In this document: piece by piece, positions 34,701-48,021 of the stretch | Position numbering within the stretch: the first letter of the stretch is position 1 | Layout: each line of letters begins with the position of its first letter | Assembly: GCA_963693285.1 (NCBI GenBank) | Contig: OY848925.1 | Coordinates: 2,086,932-2,150,931, forward strand | Length of the DNA stretch: 64,000 bases | Direction: 5' to 3' | Origin: Xestospongia muta | Lineage: Eukaryota > Porifera > Demospongiae > Haplosclerida > Petrosiidae | Program-made: the position numbers and the translations under genes | Notes under the pieces: model-generated | Database searches by the model: none | Told to the model about the DNA's origin: nothing | What the model saw: only the letters and a program-made list of their open reading frames with translations

Positions 34701-37700
34701 AACTGCTTCAGAGAGTTTTCTTTCTTCTTCTTTGTATCCTCTCAATTTTTCACTTAGTTGTTGTTTAAAATGACGTTGTTGCGTTATACTTTCTGCTTTA
34801 CTAGCATGAAGTATACCATAAGGATGACGAATTTTATTTGAATAATAACGATCATTGGGGAGTACTTGATCACCACATATAGTATAGGCCTGATGGCAGA
34901 AATTAGAATGAGTTCTAAGATTTTTGATGTCAGTTTTAAAAAGTAAAACTATCCTAGCGGAACATAGCCAGCTGTAAGAAGGCATTACAATAAACAGTAG
35001 AATTTCTGTAAGTATACTCTATTATCTATGGAACACTATGCTGGCATGATGTATTTAAAGAAATTGGTCTAGTCAAAGCTTGGTAAACCAGATTAGTCTT
35101 AAACTATCAAACAACAAGACCATCAAAATTGACTGTTCAACTGAACAACAGTGCTGCCATTAAAACCCTATACATATAACTTACTGATCTGGCATTTGTA
35201 GGTGGTCTGCTCATAACTTGACGAGCTTCACCTTTCTCTGCAATTAGTAGTGTACTCTCAATATTGCGTACATCAATAAGAATATTCATGACATCAGGAT
35301 CATTGACTGTAATCATGTTTATTAAGGCAGGATAAGAACATTGAGGTACCTAACATGAAAATATTCAGCACAAGTTATATTAAAGTATATATACATGATG
35401 GTTTATGAATATACTTACATTTCTCCTAAAATCATATACTTGTCCCTAAAGAGACAATATAAACTCTTTAAAAGAATTAACATACATCAATTTCATATTA
35501 CATTTATTACAACTACATAAGTCTGAATATCTCTATAATAACTCACTAAGAATTTACTCTTAAAACAAGTTGGAACACGTTTTCCAGGGTGGCGATGTAT
35601 AACCTGTCTAGCAAGAGACTTAAATTTAAACTCATCATCATGATTATCTACAAGAAAGCCACACAAATTACCAAACCCAATAGCACATTCAATAGCAAAA
35701 CACCATTGTTGATCTTTAATATTTATCAATGATCCTATAATCAGTGAGATATGGTAGTTCATATTAGTACAAGAATCTTGAGTTGTATGTATGAAGTGTT
35801 TGATATAGTACTTACCAATAGGTCCTTTAGGTAAATGCTTGAATTGTCTCTTATTTTGATGAAGTGTTTGGACTAGATCTGTCATCCATTGACCAAATCC
35901 ACTGAGAGGATTATCGCTAGAAGTAAGTCGTTGTAAAGACTCATTACATTCTCTAAGTTCTTTCTCTGCCTGACTTACACTAGAGCTACAAAACAATAAG
36001 TAGAGAGAAACTTAAAAAATATCACTAGTTTCCATGAAATTGTTAACAAAGTACCTTGCAGACTGGTATTTATCATTATCTTGTCGAATCTTTTCTTCTT
36101 TTTGCTGATAGTCATGATGAGCTGTCTTCAATTTGCCCTCTAAATGTGCTATCTTTTCCTTCACATTCTCTAATTGACTCGTTAAAGCCACACGTTGATC
36201 AACTATAGCTTGTGGATTTCTATAAAAAGGGTGAAAGAATTCTGTAATATAAATACCAAATTATAATCTCAAGTAATGTATTAAAAGGTTTTGGTAAAAT
36301 TACAAAGTGAATTGACATACCTGTTTTTAAGTTCATTAAGTTTAGCTTCAAATTCTTTCTTCTCATTTCTGACTAAAGACATCTCTCGATTGATAGTATG
36401 TGATCGTTTCTATACAACACAACAACAATATGACTCCACCCACTGTTGATAGTTGATATGCCTACTGTCATTTCATGTATCTGTCTCTCAAGTGCTCTCT
36501 TCTTCTCCAACAGTTCATTTCTTTTGGCATTAGTAACACTGACTTTATTAGTACCCTCTTGTAACTTTTTCTTTGCTTCTTCTTGCTCTTCTCTCTTACT
36601 CTCCTGTTTCTCTTCAAGTATATTAATCTAATATAGCATTAAATAAAATATATATAAGTAGAATTAATTCAAACTACATTTCTAAATGTTAACAGTTTTA
36701 ATGAAAGCACTGACTAAAGATAGCATAAATTGTTTTACTTACCTTTCTGCCAATGTTCTCTAGTCTCTGTGTTTCCTTTGATACTTCATCTTCAGCATTT
36801 TTGGCTAAGATTTCTGTTTCTTTAGCTAATGCCCACATTAACTCTAATAGTAATTGGTGCTCCTTTTCTTCTAGTGTTTGAAGACGTTCAATAACTAAGG
36901 AGATGAACATGTAATGATTACAAAGTTAATTTGTATATACAACAATGGATGTGGTTGAATGAACTTCAAAACCTTTAGACTAGTAGCTTGATGCATTTTT
37001 ATTCTCTGATAGCTGTCCAATTTCCAACACTCCTATGTTTTAGTATGAAATTAGTATCATTATGATAAAGGTTTTTTAATAGATTTAATACTTTATCACT
37101 ATTATCACACCATTGTCTTATTGATTGATGAAAATAGATTTGAAACACTTTCCAGTTAAAAAAGAGAAATACAAAATTAAGTATGAAGTAAAACATAAGA
37201 CAGCAACACCTTCAGTTGTCACAGCTGTTGGTCATACATTCTAGTAGGTACATACACATGTATCTTAGCATAGGTAGTTGAACATTATACACATTAAGTA
37301 TTAAATATACTAATATAAAAGTACATATACATGCACTGACCTTGTACTTCTTCCTCCAACTGTTTGGCTTTCATTTGTAGTACAGATAACATGGATTTCT
37401 TTCTGGTAATTTCTTCTTTCATTATTCTCTGTTTTTCCTCAGCCTGAGCATAATCATGAGCTATCTTTTCCAAATGAGTCCCTTTCATAAACAACTTGAA
37501 CATAGTACTAGGATTACTACTATGAAGGAAATTACGACTTGTATCTTGACTTAACATACATACTGGATTATCAACCTATATAATACACTATATATGCATA
37601 CATGATATCAAGGTACTCAATACTTGTATATTGAAGTGATCTAAAATACGTAGCAACTCATCTTTAGCTGATGCCATCACATGACCTGTACAATAAAACA

Positions 37701-39312
37701 TGGTTATAAACAATAAATTAAGAGCTATCCATATGCACTCCAATAGGCTGTGGGTATGGCTTTAAAACCAATAATAACGTTAGCATAGTTTAGTAGAGAT
37801 GTTGTAAAGTAGCTACTTCAATTGACTACAAATCATGTGACAATAAACTACATCATTATATAGTTTGTACTAGATACAGCAAATACTAAACAGCAAACTT
37901 CAACAATAAGACACACCAAAATTAACAAATTATAATTAAAAACTTTGACAAACATACAAATAATTTTGTCAGAAAACTAACCTCTGCTATTTTTTAGTTT
38001 ATAAGTAGAAGCACCATCTTTCCTAATACTACGAACAACAGTAATACAATGACCATATTCCTCTGGTTTATATGCCTCTTCTCCTCGGTTACGTAAAGTC
38101 AGATGAATATCAGCTTGACTATATAAATTAAGTAATAATTATTATATAAAGTATCACATTATAAGTACCTACAACCAGTACGTATAAAACTCTTTAATGA
38201 ACTAGCTCGTTGAGTAGATGTAGCCTTTCCTCCAAGAGCTACCATAATAGCAGTCATAATAGCACTCTTACCACCTGAAAAGAAAAAGAACAATAGTTTA
38301 TATTAACAGTATTCATTAACATTTCAAAAAATAGACCCATATCTTGTAAATTTGGATTGCTTTTTAAAGGAATTGAAAAATCATGGTAGTATCATATTGA
38401 TGGTAATTGTTTATATTAAGGTTTACTATACTGAAAACATGAGTGTTTATAAAAGCTATAGAGCTCTAAGAACTAGCTCTTTAATTAGTGATTGCAGAGC
38501 ACATTGTAAATTAAAGTTACTAATGAAGCTCTGTCCCACTGTGCATAGCTCCACAGTATTTACAGTATATCACACCTGTATACATATTAAATTGAAGGGA
38601 AGCTGTAACTACTAATTGAAAAATCATGGTAGTATCATATTGATGGTAATTGTTTATATTAAGGTTTGCTATACTGAAAACTGGAGTGTTTATAAAAGCT
38701 ATAGAGCTCTAAAAACTTTCTGAAGATACAAAACACTAGATCTTTAATTAGTGATTGTAGAGTACATTGTAAATTAAAGTTACTAATAAAGTCTGTCCCA
38801 CTGTGCGTGGCTCCACAGTATTCACAGTATATCACACCTGTATACATATTAAATAGAAAAGAAGCTGCAACTATGCTTCCAAGTTTGGCCCGCCCACTTT
38901 TTATAGCTTGATTAATATTGGTACATGCAATATCAGCAAATCATTATACATGTCACTCACTTCCATTTTGTCCCAATACAAAGTTAACATTAGCATTGAA
39001 ATGGACCTCTAATTTGCGATGACACATAAAGTCAACAAGTAAAAGTTTCTCGATCACACCATCATCAATGTTTTGTTTCTGAAAATAAAGAATAGAGGAA
39101 GCTACTATTATTTGGTGAGATGGCTTATTTCTTACTGGAACTTGACCAGTAGCTGCTATATCTCTTTCAGTTTGAGTGGATATAGGAGATAACATTATCT
39201 GACTAGCGTCTATACAAGCAGGAACTATGTATTCATCAGTATTAACTTCCATATCCTCTCTGCCATGATCATGTCGACGTCTTTTGGCTTGTGGTGGTCC
39301 TTTAGAAGTCAT
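31750..39312 (-). CDS. SMC6: SMC6, structural maintenance of chromosomes protein 6, about 1,100 aa
   Basis: Twenty-one exons, minus strand. The first nine are 39136-39312, 38961-39078, 38169-38274, 37982-38118, 37624-37685, 37341-37575, 36743-36894, 36466-36627 and 36321-36409; the rest run down to a stop at 31750. Exon phases sum to an open frame of about 1,100 codons, matching known SMC6 length (about 1,090 in human). The basic N-terminus ([11 protein letters not shown]) precedes the head: [12 protein letters not shown], then Walker A GQNGSGKSA across the exon 2/3 junction. Long coiled coils flank a hinge (GPIG...[27 protein letters not shown]). The C-terminal lobe has [16 protein letters not shown] signature and [17 protein letters not shown], diagnostic of SMC6. 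With SMC5 and Nse subunits it forms the nuclear SMC5/6 complex, which acts in recombination repair and replication-fork stability. Several introns carry local duplications. Confidence 0.95.
38374..38872. repeat. Tandem duplication (about 240-260 bp unit) in SMC6 intron 2
   Basis: Unit 1 spans about 38374-38612 and unit 2 about 38613-38872. Both start AATTGAAAAATCATGGTAGT and end CACACCTGTATACATATTAA followed by GAAGCTG. They differ by scattered substitutions and a small indel near 38715. They lie in the intron between exons 2 and 3, just before the Walker A completion. Confidence 0.88.
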
Positions 39313-41171
39313 TATCTCTCACTTCCTGATTTCAAAAGCCACGAGGTCTTGAGCATGCGCACATTGCTCAGTTGAGCAACATAATTGGAGGAGGGGCTTA
39401 ACTATTAATTTGAGGTTTATTAGCTAGTATGATTTTAGGCTTCAAGAAGGAATTTTCTTAGAAGTAGAGCAGTGAAACAACTATTGTTATTGTTCTAACT
39501 TAAAAAAATTATTATAATGATGCTTTTCTTGAATTATGTCTCTGTTTCTGTCCTATAAGACAGAATTGTTAACCCAGCTGTGTCTTTCATAATCCTGAAT
39601 TGTCTGTTGTTTAATTCTGAATTGTTTCCCCCTGTGTCTATTGTATAATTCTGATATATTGTGTCTGTAGTAAGTACAATCATGAATTGTTAATCCACTT
39701 GTGTCTGTGTCTATTATATAACTGTTCCCAAAATGTTAATTAACCCTCTGTCTTTTGTATAATGCATAATTGTTAAACTGAATCGTTTCTTCCTGTGTCT
39801 ATTGTGTAATGCTGATGTGTCTTTCATATAATCATGAATTTTTAACCCTTTGTCTCTGTTTTATAATCCCAATATTTTGTTAACTCGTCATGTACTTCCA
39901 AATTGTTAACCATTAGTATCTGTCTAATAATCCTGTCTTGTGTCTTGTGTCTATGATGTGTCTTCCTCATAATGTATTATGTATTATTGTTTTTAAATAT
40001 ATATTAACCCCATTGAGTATTTGTTACATATTTTTGATGTATCTACTTTTGTGTTAGTTATATCTTATGTATGTTTATAAAATTACTATCCTGATTTAAA
40101 TTGAAAATATATATATATTTATCTTCCAATTCTTTCTGCATTTATTTCTATGACAGTTTGTTCTGACAGTTATTGGTTAGTTACTGCAGGTGTCAAGATG
40201 TTTTGGTTAATATACCGACATTTAAGGTTTTCAAAGTTTTACTGGCTTTGAGTTTCATATGTCTACATTTTTTATAAATTTGCTGACCTCTGGGATTTTT
40301 ATTGCTTCGTTATTATTATTAAGACATAATTCAATTTTTTCTGACAAGTGGGATTTTTATTGTTTAACAGGAATCTAGAAATATTACTTTATTTTTGACT
40401 ACCATCCATAGGTTTTTAATTATTTTTATGATCATGTCATTGTGTTAAGCTTTGTTACCATATAGAATTGCTTTGTTTTCTCTGGTTTCCTAAATTGTGT
40501 GATGACAGCAATTTGCTTTTCACATAAGTGTCCAGCATTTCATTTTTTATCAGTATTTGGCATTGTGTTTTTTGGTTTTTACTGCCATTTTGAACTAGCA
40601 TCAAGCGTTTTCATAAATTGTACTGGCTCCTTTTTTCTCTGTTTTCGTTTGAGGCTTTTTCTGACAAGTATAAACGTTTAATGGATAATCAAACAATGTT
40701 TTCATCTCTCAGTTGTATATTGTTTTTGTTTATTCTATATTTGTTTCACTCTCTTGTTATTGTCCACATAATCACAATTTAGCAGTAGATGTAGTATATT
40801 GCTATATTTTGGATATAGTTTATGAAAGTTGAATATTTGATGGTATATGGTTACATTCAAAATTTGTTAGATTGTTCTTGAAACTAACAATCATTAAATT
40901 AAACATAAACAAAAGTATTTCCAATTTTAGTGGATTTCAATGTACCACAAGCCATAAATATAAAGTTACACGTATAATTACAGAACATCAATTTATCCAA
41001 TGATGCATGAATTTATGATGTTCACATTACTAAGGGTGAAAACCATAATTGTTGATATCAACTCTAAACGTTGTGATATCAGAAAGTAAATAATACGCTA
41101 TGTTACTGACTGACACCCAAAGAGTAAACCGGTATCATTAGGATACCAGTTGATAGACATATATCCACTAG
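39313..41171. other. Intergenic between SMC6 5' end and receptor array
   Basis: No gene supported. It contains the second degenerate minisatellite-like array (39535-39965) and T-rich sequence with a recurring TTTTTCTGACAAGT phrase (about 40337 and 40658). The short region 39313-39420 just upstream of the ATG should hold the SMC6 promoter; no TATA box is evident. Confidence 0.5.
39535..39965. repeat. Degenerate tandem array, second locus
   Basis: Same unit type as 16080-16575 (GAATTGTTAACCC, TGTGTCTGT, TATAATTCTGA phrases at about 30-40-base spacing), about 23 kb away. Copies are imperfect. Confidence 0.7.
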
Positions 41172-41437
41172 TTCATGGCATACAGGCCCTCCACCATAGG
41201 ATACTAGTTGATGGCATTGGTCCTCCACATTGTGTTATGTGTACATTTTCAATCACTAATCTACTAACATTATAGAAACCAAAGACAACAGATACATAAC
41301 TATTATTATGGTAACTGCAAGTAATAGTTGCAGGAGTTTCTGATGTACTACGTATGGTAATATTTAATGTATTACTAACAAGACAAAAGGAACTTGAAGA
41401 CAGGATGTGGTGTACATCAGATTTGAGGAGTAGCTGA
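41172..41437 (-). pseudogene. N-terminal receptor relic fused to a 3' flank
   Basis: Encodes, on the minus strand, a segment matching HHILSSSSFCLVSNT to GGPMPSTSIL of intact copies with open frame. At about 41437 the similarity to coding sequence stops and is replaced by sequence matching the 3' flank of the family (compare 17985 onward). This marks a recombination junction. The other side also decays near 41172. Confidence 0.8.
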
Positions 41438-41802
41438 GACATTACATACTTTGATTTTGTCTCAGATGTTACCACCATGCTGGAATTCTATCATTGATGA
41501 CACATAAAATCAACAATATATCTTCTCAATGACAACTACATTAAATTCTATGACTTAATGAAAAAACAATCTCTCATTTAATTTAATTGATGTGTAAGCT
41601 CTTACTTCCATTCCTCAAGTAATCTAGTTCTACTATTATAACAGTTTATAAATGTTTGAATAATGAGAATTAATTTTATTAATAAAACTGCAAACAACAT
41701 ATAAACAAACTCAAACCTCACTAACTAAAAATCATATACACACAAAAAAAGACAAAATACTATTTCTAACCCTGTCTACTCAATATGTTAATTATCTGGT
41801 TT

Positions 41803-44800
41803 CTAATCTTCATACTGAAAAGAATCCTCATACCTCAACAATGGACTAGTTTCGGATTCTTTCTTAATCTTCCTTACCAGTTTAGTCTTTATAATAAGTT
41901 GACAATATTGTATACACTTCCTGAAACATTGAAGACGACTCATTGATATATACATGTGATACATTAAGATGATAAGATAAGTAATGGAGCAGAGAACAAT
42001 CTCTAGTCTTGTCATAATAGCATCATTAGCTGTAGTGTTTTCTGATGAGATGTAAGAAAGAGATGTGATGAAATGGACCAACAAAAGTACCATAAACCAC
42101 AAATCTAATGCATTTAATATCTTGTTCTTGTATGGCAGGACAATAGCTTGTACAATAGTAAATGAACCCAATATAAATGTCAACAGTAACAGTTGTAGAG
42201 TCATATTGTTACCTTGAAGAACAGCACTGACAGTATAGATTAGAAAGAGAACAACCAACCTCACACCAAACCAATACCTTAGCTTCTCTTTGTAAGGTCC
42301 ATGAATAGCATCAATAAATGGACGAAAGTATTTGACAATGAAACGACTCTTCAACATTTTAACTCCAAATAATCCAACCAATGTAAAAGGTATGATGAAG
42401 AAAGACAGCACTGCAATACTCACACATAATAGAATAATGTGGTAAGGATTGTGGCCATACAAAACACTGCCATCTCTAAACCAAACCAGTAATTCACCAG
42501 TACTATTAGTGCTATTAAAATGAATATATGCTGGTGTGAGAACAATTAATGATATGGATAACAGATCTGAATATGAGATGTACATCAATGTTACAAGTAC
42601 TTGTACAGAGGACCCAACAATGAGGTTAGCAATCCTTGTAGAACATCGACTTAAGAGAACAATGACAACAACTATTAGCCAAAAATAAACTGGAAATAAA
42701 TATAATATGCCAGTCTTGTCTAGCTCGTTGAGATTACTTGCTATACATACTGGTATATTCATATGATATGTGATGGAAGTCAACAAATACACCATATATT
42801 GTAGAGCTGTATTGGTGATTGCTATATCAGATGATGGTATGACATTTGGCAAAATAATATCTAGCCAAAAAATGAAGCCTCCGATTGTTCCCAAGTCAAT
42901 AGTCAGTCTCAAACTAAACAGTACTAATACATACACTATACCACCTAATATATTTAATATTATACCAAGTACAATATGCAGTGTATTAGAACACTTGTAA
43001 CAATCATTGCTACCTAAGACAACACTGTAGCCATCCTTACATTGACCACATAGCCATCCCATACGATTTCCTCTACATAAAATATCAGGTTGTGTTATAT
43101 TGATAGTTGTGTTTGGTAGACAGTATCCAGGAGGACAGTGTTCAGTGTAACCAACAATGTTTCCATTATCAACAACCCCCAGCCATGATAGAAGTGGAAT
43201 ATAAACAGATGTAGTATCAATATCACATTGTGTAATACCAAACCTTGTCAGAAATAAACTACACACACATGCTTTGGCCTTATTATTGTATACAAATCCT
43301 AGTGGACAAGGTTGTGGAACCAATTTAATTGAAGATGTAGGAAGGTATCCTAAAACTTCAAAATATAAATGCATTATTTTACTTGTAGTTTCTGGGAATA
43401 TTGTAAAATTTAATAGTGTACATTTGTTGTCGTAGACAGCTTGAATTTGTTGCTCAATTGGTAACAGATATGTCATATCATATGTCCATGAATAATACTT
43501 ATTCTTGTACCACCATTTTCCAACTCTGGTTAACCTGGCAAAAAGTTGAGCATAAGTAGGATTTCCATTTAAATCAAAAGCTCTCAATCCAATTGTAATT
43601 GTTTTACCTGGATATATTTTGATCTGAGTATCATTAGTTGAAACATTGATGCTACAAAGATGTGTGCTCACAGCTACTGATGATATTTCTCCAGTAAGAT
43701 TTGTATTGTCTCCTTTGAAGTTAAACAATTTCTTATATAAATCACTGGAATTGACTCCTTTTAAGTACAACTGTTGACATTTGTAAAGTGGAGACACATA
43801 AATAGAGTTACCAGCAAATATAGCACTGTTTTGTTTAAAAATCATTTTGGCATTAACTTCTGAAATACTTTTACTTACCATTTGAATAGCACAAAGTGGG
43901 TTTCTATTTGGAATATTTCTGTCCATGTGAGAGTAAATGGCACCACCATAAAAGGTAGCACTATTGTTAATAAAAGAAGCATTTAGAGATTGATGAATAA
44001 AGAGATGTGATAATGAATCAAGTCGAATAGCAGCTCCATGACTAGCTTTGTTGTTATAGAAAACCATTGTACCATTCAAATGAATGTCACTGTTGTATGC
44101 TTGTATTACTGAGCCTGTTATATTTTTGAAAATATTATTGTTTCCATTGATATAAACAGAGGCTGCATTAACAAAAACTATTTTTCCAGCATTTAGAGCT
44201 GTGTTAAAAAAATTGTCAAATTCTTGTACTATAGCTACTGATTGCAAAATGAAGTACAAATTTTTGAAGTAGGTATGCACATAACCTCTATTTGTTTCTG
44301 AGATGATAAGTGGATCACGAAGCCCAATGTAATTTTGAGAATAGTTGAAATTGGAGACATAAATTTTGAGTTTGCTTGATATGTCTGAAGATGTAATGAC
44401 ATGAAATATGGAATGATTGTATGGATTTGAAGGAATACGTGAACTAAAGTCATCATCAAGATTATGTTGGTAACATGTATCATGCACCGAAGTCTCTACA
44501 ATATTGATAATGTCCCAAGGTATATTAAGTGTATTTTCAATAGAAGTTGAAGTCATTCTTGTATATACCATACAGCCTATTCCAAATGATCTTTTTCTAT
44601 TAAAGACATTGTGATGAAACAGAGAGTGTGAAATTGTAACATTAGCCTTATCTATTGGTGCATCACTAAATATGAATGCTAATCCATTGAAAACACCACC
44701 GATATCTGAACTCCAATGTGTATATGACAAGAAAACAGTAGCACTGTAATCTCCCTGACTAAATATAACTGTCATACCACCTGCAAAAGCACTGATTGCT

Positions 44801-45553
44801 TTAGGCTCCTCAGTATGAACTTTAGCAGCATTTGCTATATCACTATATGGTACTAAGTTTATATTCCCTTGTATAGTCATATTGTTTAGTACTACATGTC
44901 CTCCCAATACTTTCACTCTGTTGTCCAAATTACTAAAATATAATATAAGTCCTGATCCACCACAACTTGGAAGTAGATTTATAGAACACTGCCCACTTCC
45001 AGAAGAAGAACTAATGCTGACATTAGTGAGGGTTGTGTTTTTATTAGGATTAATTAGAAGAATAGCAAAACCATAATAATCATTAATATTTATCCCAAAT
45101 ATTGTGATATCAGAGGAATAACTGATAAGTAATGTTACTGACTGATCCTCATGAAAGTAAAAAGCTGTATCATTAGGATAGAGGATACTAGTTGATGGCA
45201 TTGGTCCTCCACATTGTGTTATGTGTACATTTCCTATGGTTAATCCACTAACATTATAGAAACCAAAGCCAACAGATACATAACTATTATTATGGTGACT
45301 GCAAGTAATAGTTGCAGGAGTTTCTGATGTACTACGTATGGTAATATTTGATATGTTACTAACCAGACAAAAGAAACTTGAAGCCAGGATGTGTTGTACA
45401 TCAGTGGAGAGGAGTAACTGAGTGTCTGGTGGAAGAGTAATCTTGACCACAAAGGTAATTATTCAAAGATTCACTTTCTGTCAGTAAAAGACTGTTAGAA
45501 ACAATTACCAGTAGACTAGACACAGGTAATAGTAACCATAGTACAGGAACCAT
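41803..45553 (-). pseudogene. Receptor-like family copy 3, early 2-bp frameshift
   Basis: An open stretch of 1,215 codons (stop 41803, from 45450) covers the whole family architecture: beta-helix-like region, Cys-rich neck, membrane segments and SPLLRYEDSFQYED tail. The expected signal peptide (MVPVLWLLLPVSSLLVIVS, start 45553) is in another frame. Relative to copies 1 and 2, two bases are missing from an AGAGAG run near 45435, separating residues 1-44 from the rest. Either the gene is freshly broken, or a downstream Met at 45450 is used and yields a protein lacking a signal peptide, or the base calls are wrong. Residues corresponding to about 270-480 are much more diverged from copies 1 and 2 than the flanks. 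Confidence 0.8.
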
Positions 45554-46427
45554 TGTTTTCAAATATGATAGAAATAGTTGTAGTAACTTCAACAATTACT
45601 TCAGTTGGGTCTCTTTATAGTAAAGTAGATGTTAAAATTTATATTTTACAATTCCAAATTGTTCGTATTAAGAGTGCCAACATTAACAGTTATAAAGCTT
45701 TTTTATGTTTAGCTATAATTTAAATTATGAAAACATTTACCATTAATAAACTAACTGTTTGAACAAGCACACTCCAAATAAACAATTAATTACTTTTTAG
45801 TTTAATTTAAGGAGTACTTAGTCCTGAACTTAACTACTATTTAAAGTTTTATTATATTATATTATAACACTTAATAAGTAATAAAATACTCTGAAAGTAA
45901 TTAATGCATATTTATTTTAAAAATTAATTTAAAAATATTGTTATAAAATGTAAAAATAATGGTCTATACTACAAGTTGACATAGCAAAGTTTCTTCAATC
46001 CAAAAAGTTGTTTTAAATGTTTTCTTTTCAATCTACTTGAATTAATAACCTACATAATTAAAAGAATCATATTGTACTTATTGCCAACATATTACAGCAT
46101 ACAACTGGTACAAAACTCACAGTAAGAGCAGAAGTATGATAACAGTCTGAAATAAAGTAAATAAACATGGATGCCAATATTTTAAATTACCTTTACCTGA
46201 GATTTAAAACTAATGTAAGATGTCAATAGTCATCAACTTATAGGAATGAATTAGGAAATGTAACTTGCACCTATGTAGGCAATAAAACAAAAGAAAAAAG
46301 TATATATATTTAAATTATGCAAGCTTAAAATTACCATGGCTGCCTCATTCATTGCACCAAACATAGTAGTTACATTGTATGTAATAGCCTTGTTTTGTCA
46401 TATGTAATGATTTGGACTGGAACTCTC

Positions 46428-46556
46428 TAAAAATAGCTATAAATGTTGTTTTTTTCAGTTTCAACATATGCCCAGTAGATAGATATATCAACAATTTGTA
46501 TTAGATGATCAATAACTCAAGCAGTTATGTCAATGGCTTTATAAACTCACATATGA
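46428..46556. repeat. Dispersed flank repeat, copy B
   Basis: Same repeat as 29517-29640, with CCCAGTAGATAGATATATCA at about 46470 and TGATCAATAACTCAAG at about 46506. Confidence 0.75.
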
Positions 46557-47184
46557 TAGATGTTTACTGCTATTTGAATTTGGATTAGATGATTTTAATT
46601 AACAATAATAATCTGAAATAGTTAAGTTGTTGGCTTTATGAGTGATTGGTGCATTGTCACTAAAGGATGATATTGTTGCCATCACTGCTATATTGGTAAC
46701 ATATTATAATATGTCTCTCTGTTATTTCTTTACCATCTTAATTTATGTAACAATTTAATGGTGTCATACATATTTTAAAACATGGGTTTCAATAACATTA
46801 TATTCTTAATTAAAATTGCAAATACAACATAAAGTTTTGCAATGATTTGTATATTGTATAATCAAATCATCTAAAAGTTATTAAAGAAAGTAAATTAATA
46901 CTTATCACACACTAACAAGGACATGATACAATGTATTATATATACTTGCAAAGTACATTAATTTTAGAGATGACAGTGCAGTACTAAATACATTGTTAGA
47001 TAAAACATAACATGTCTTCATCATATGACGACTAAAGATTGCATGTATATATATTAAAGGTTTCATGTTTGCTATAAAGTTAGTCATAGCTTTGTTAACA
47101 TTAATCTTAAAAGGATAATGATGACAATTTATCACATGCAATTTATTTTTGAACTTGATAAAGTAACCATTTAGACGGGAAATC

Positions 47185-47310
47185 TCTAAAAATAACTATA
47201 AATGTTGTTCTTTCAGTTTCAACATATGCCCAGTAGATAGATATATCAACAATTTGTATTAGATGATCAATAACTCAAGCAGTTATGTCATTGGCTTTAT
47301 AAACTTACAT
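47185..47310. repeat. Dispersed flank repeat, copy C
   Basis: Third copy, nearly identical to copy B in its core (CCCAGTAGATAGATATATCA at about 47229). It lies just downstream of the decayed receptor copy. Confidence 0.75.
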
Positions 47311-47790
47311 ATGATTGATGCATGCACTGTCTGTGTGATACTAAAGGAGTCATTATCACATCATTACTTATATATTGGTAACATATATGTCTGTGTGTCA
47401 TCTTATTCACCACCAAAAAATATTGTACATATTTATAAAATTTGTGTTTCTCCAAACCACTACCTTAGCTACTCTTTTTAAGGTCCATGAATAACATCAA
47501 TAATGGATGAAAGTACTTGGCAATAAAACGACTCTTCAATATTTCAACTCCAAACAATCTAATGAATATAAAGGTATGATGAAGAAAGACAGCACTACAA
47601 TACTCACATATAATAGAACAATGTGGTAAGGATTGCAGGGTAACAGAGCACTGCCTTCTTTAAACGAAGCCAGTAATTCACCAATAGTATTATTGCTATT
47701 AAAATTAATATGTGCTGCAGGGGCGTGGACAAGTTTTTGAACTGGGGGGGGAGCGAGCGCAAATTTTGCTCACGCCCACTTTCTGATACG

Positions 47791-47853
47791 TTTAATTAAT
47801 GCGTAGGCGGGCTGCTGGAAATTTTCTGGCAGCACGCCTACGCATTAATTAAA
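47791..47853. repeat. Perfect-stem hairpin inside the hAT element
   Basis: Arms 47791-47820 and 47824-47853 (TTTAATTAATGCGTAGGCG and its complement, then CTGCTGGAA against TTCTGGCAG) pair at about 27-28 of 30 positions around a 3-base loop. Subterminal palindromes are common in hAT-derived elements. Confidence 0.8.
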
Positions 47854-48021
47854 TTGTGAAAAATGTCTTTAAGAAAGTGGCTTGTGTCTTTGAAACCAGG
47901 TGAATCATGTAAATCATGTTTTACCAAGTGAATCATGTTCTACTAGTGCTGAAATCAGCAAATCAGACCACCAGGAGATTGGACTAAGTTCTCTATATAA
48001 GTTCTTCATATTGATGAATCA

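Larger units (their letters stand above)
45554..47439. other. Duplicated upstream flank, no gene seen
   Basis: 45600-46100 closely matches 51220-51780, the upstream flank of the next (decayed) copy. It also contains two copies of the dispersed flank repeat (46428-46556 and 47185-47310), which suggests that a further receptor copy was lost between them. No coding signal. Confidence 0.6.
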
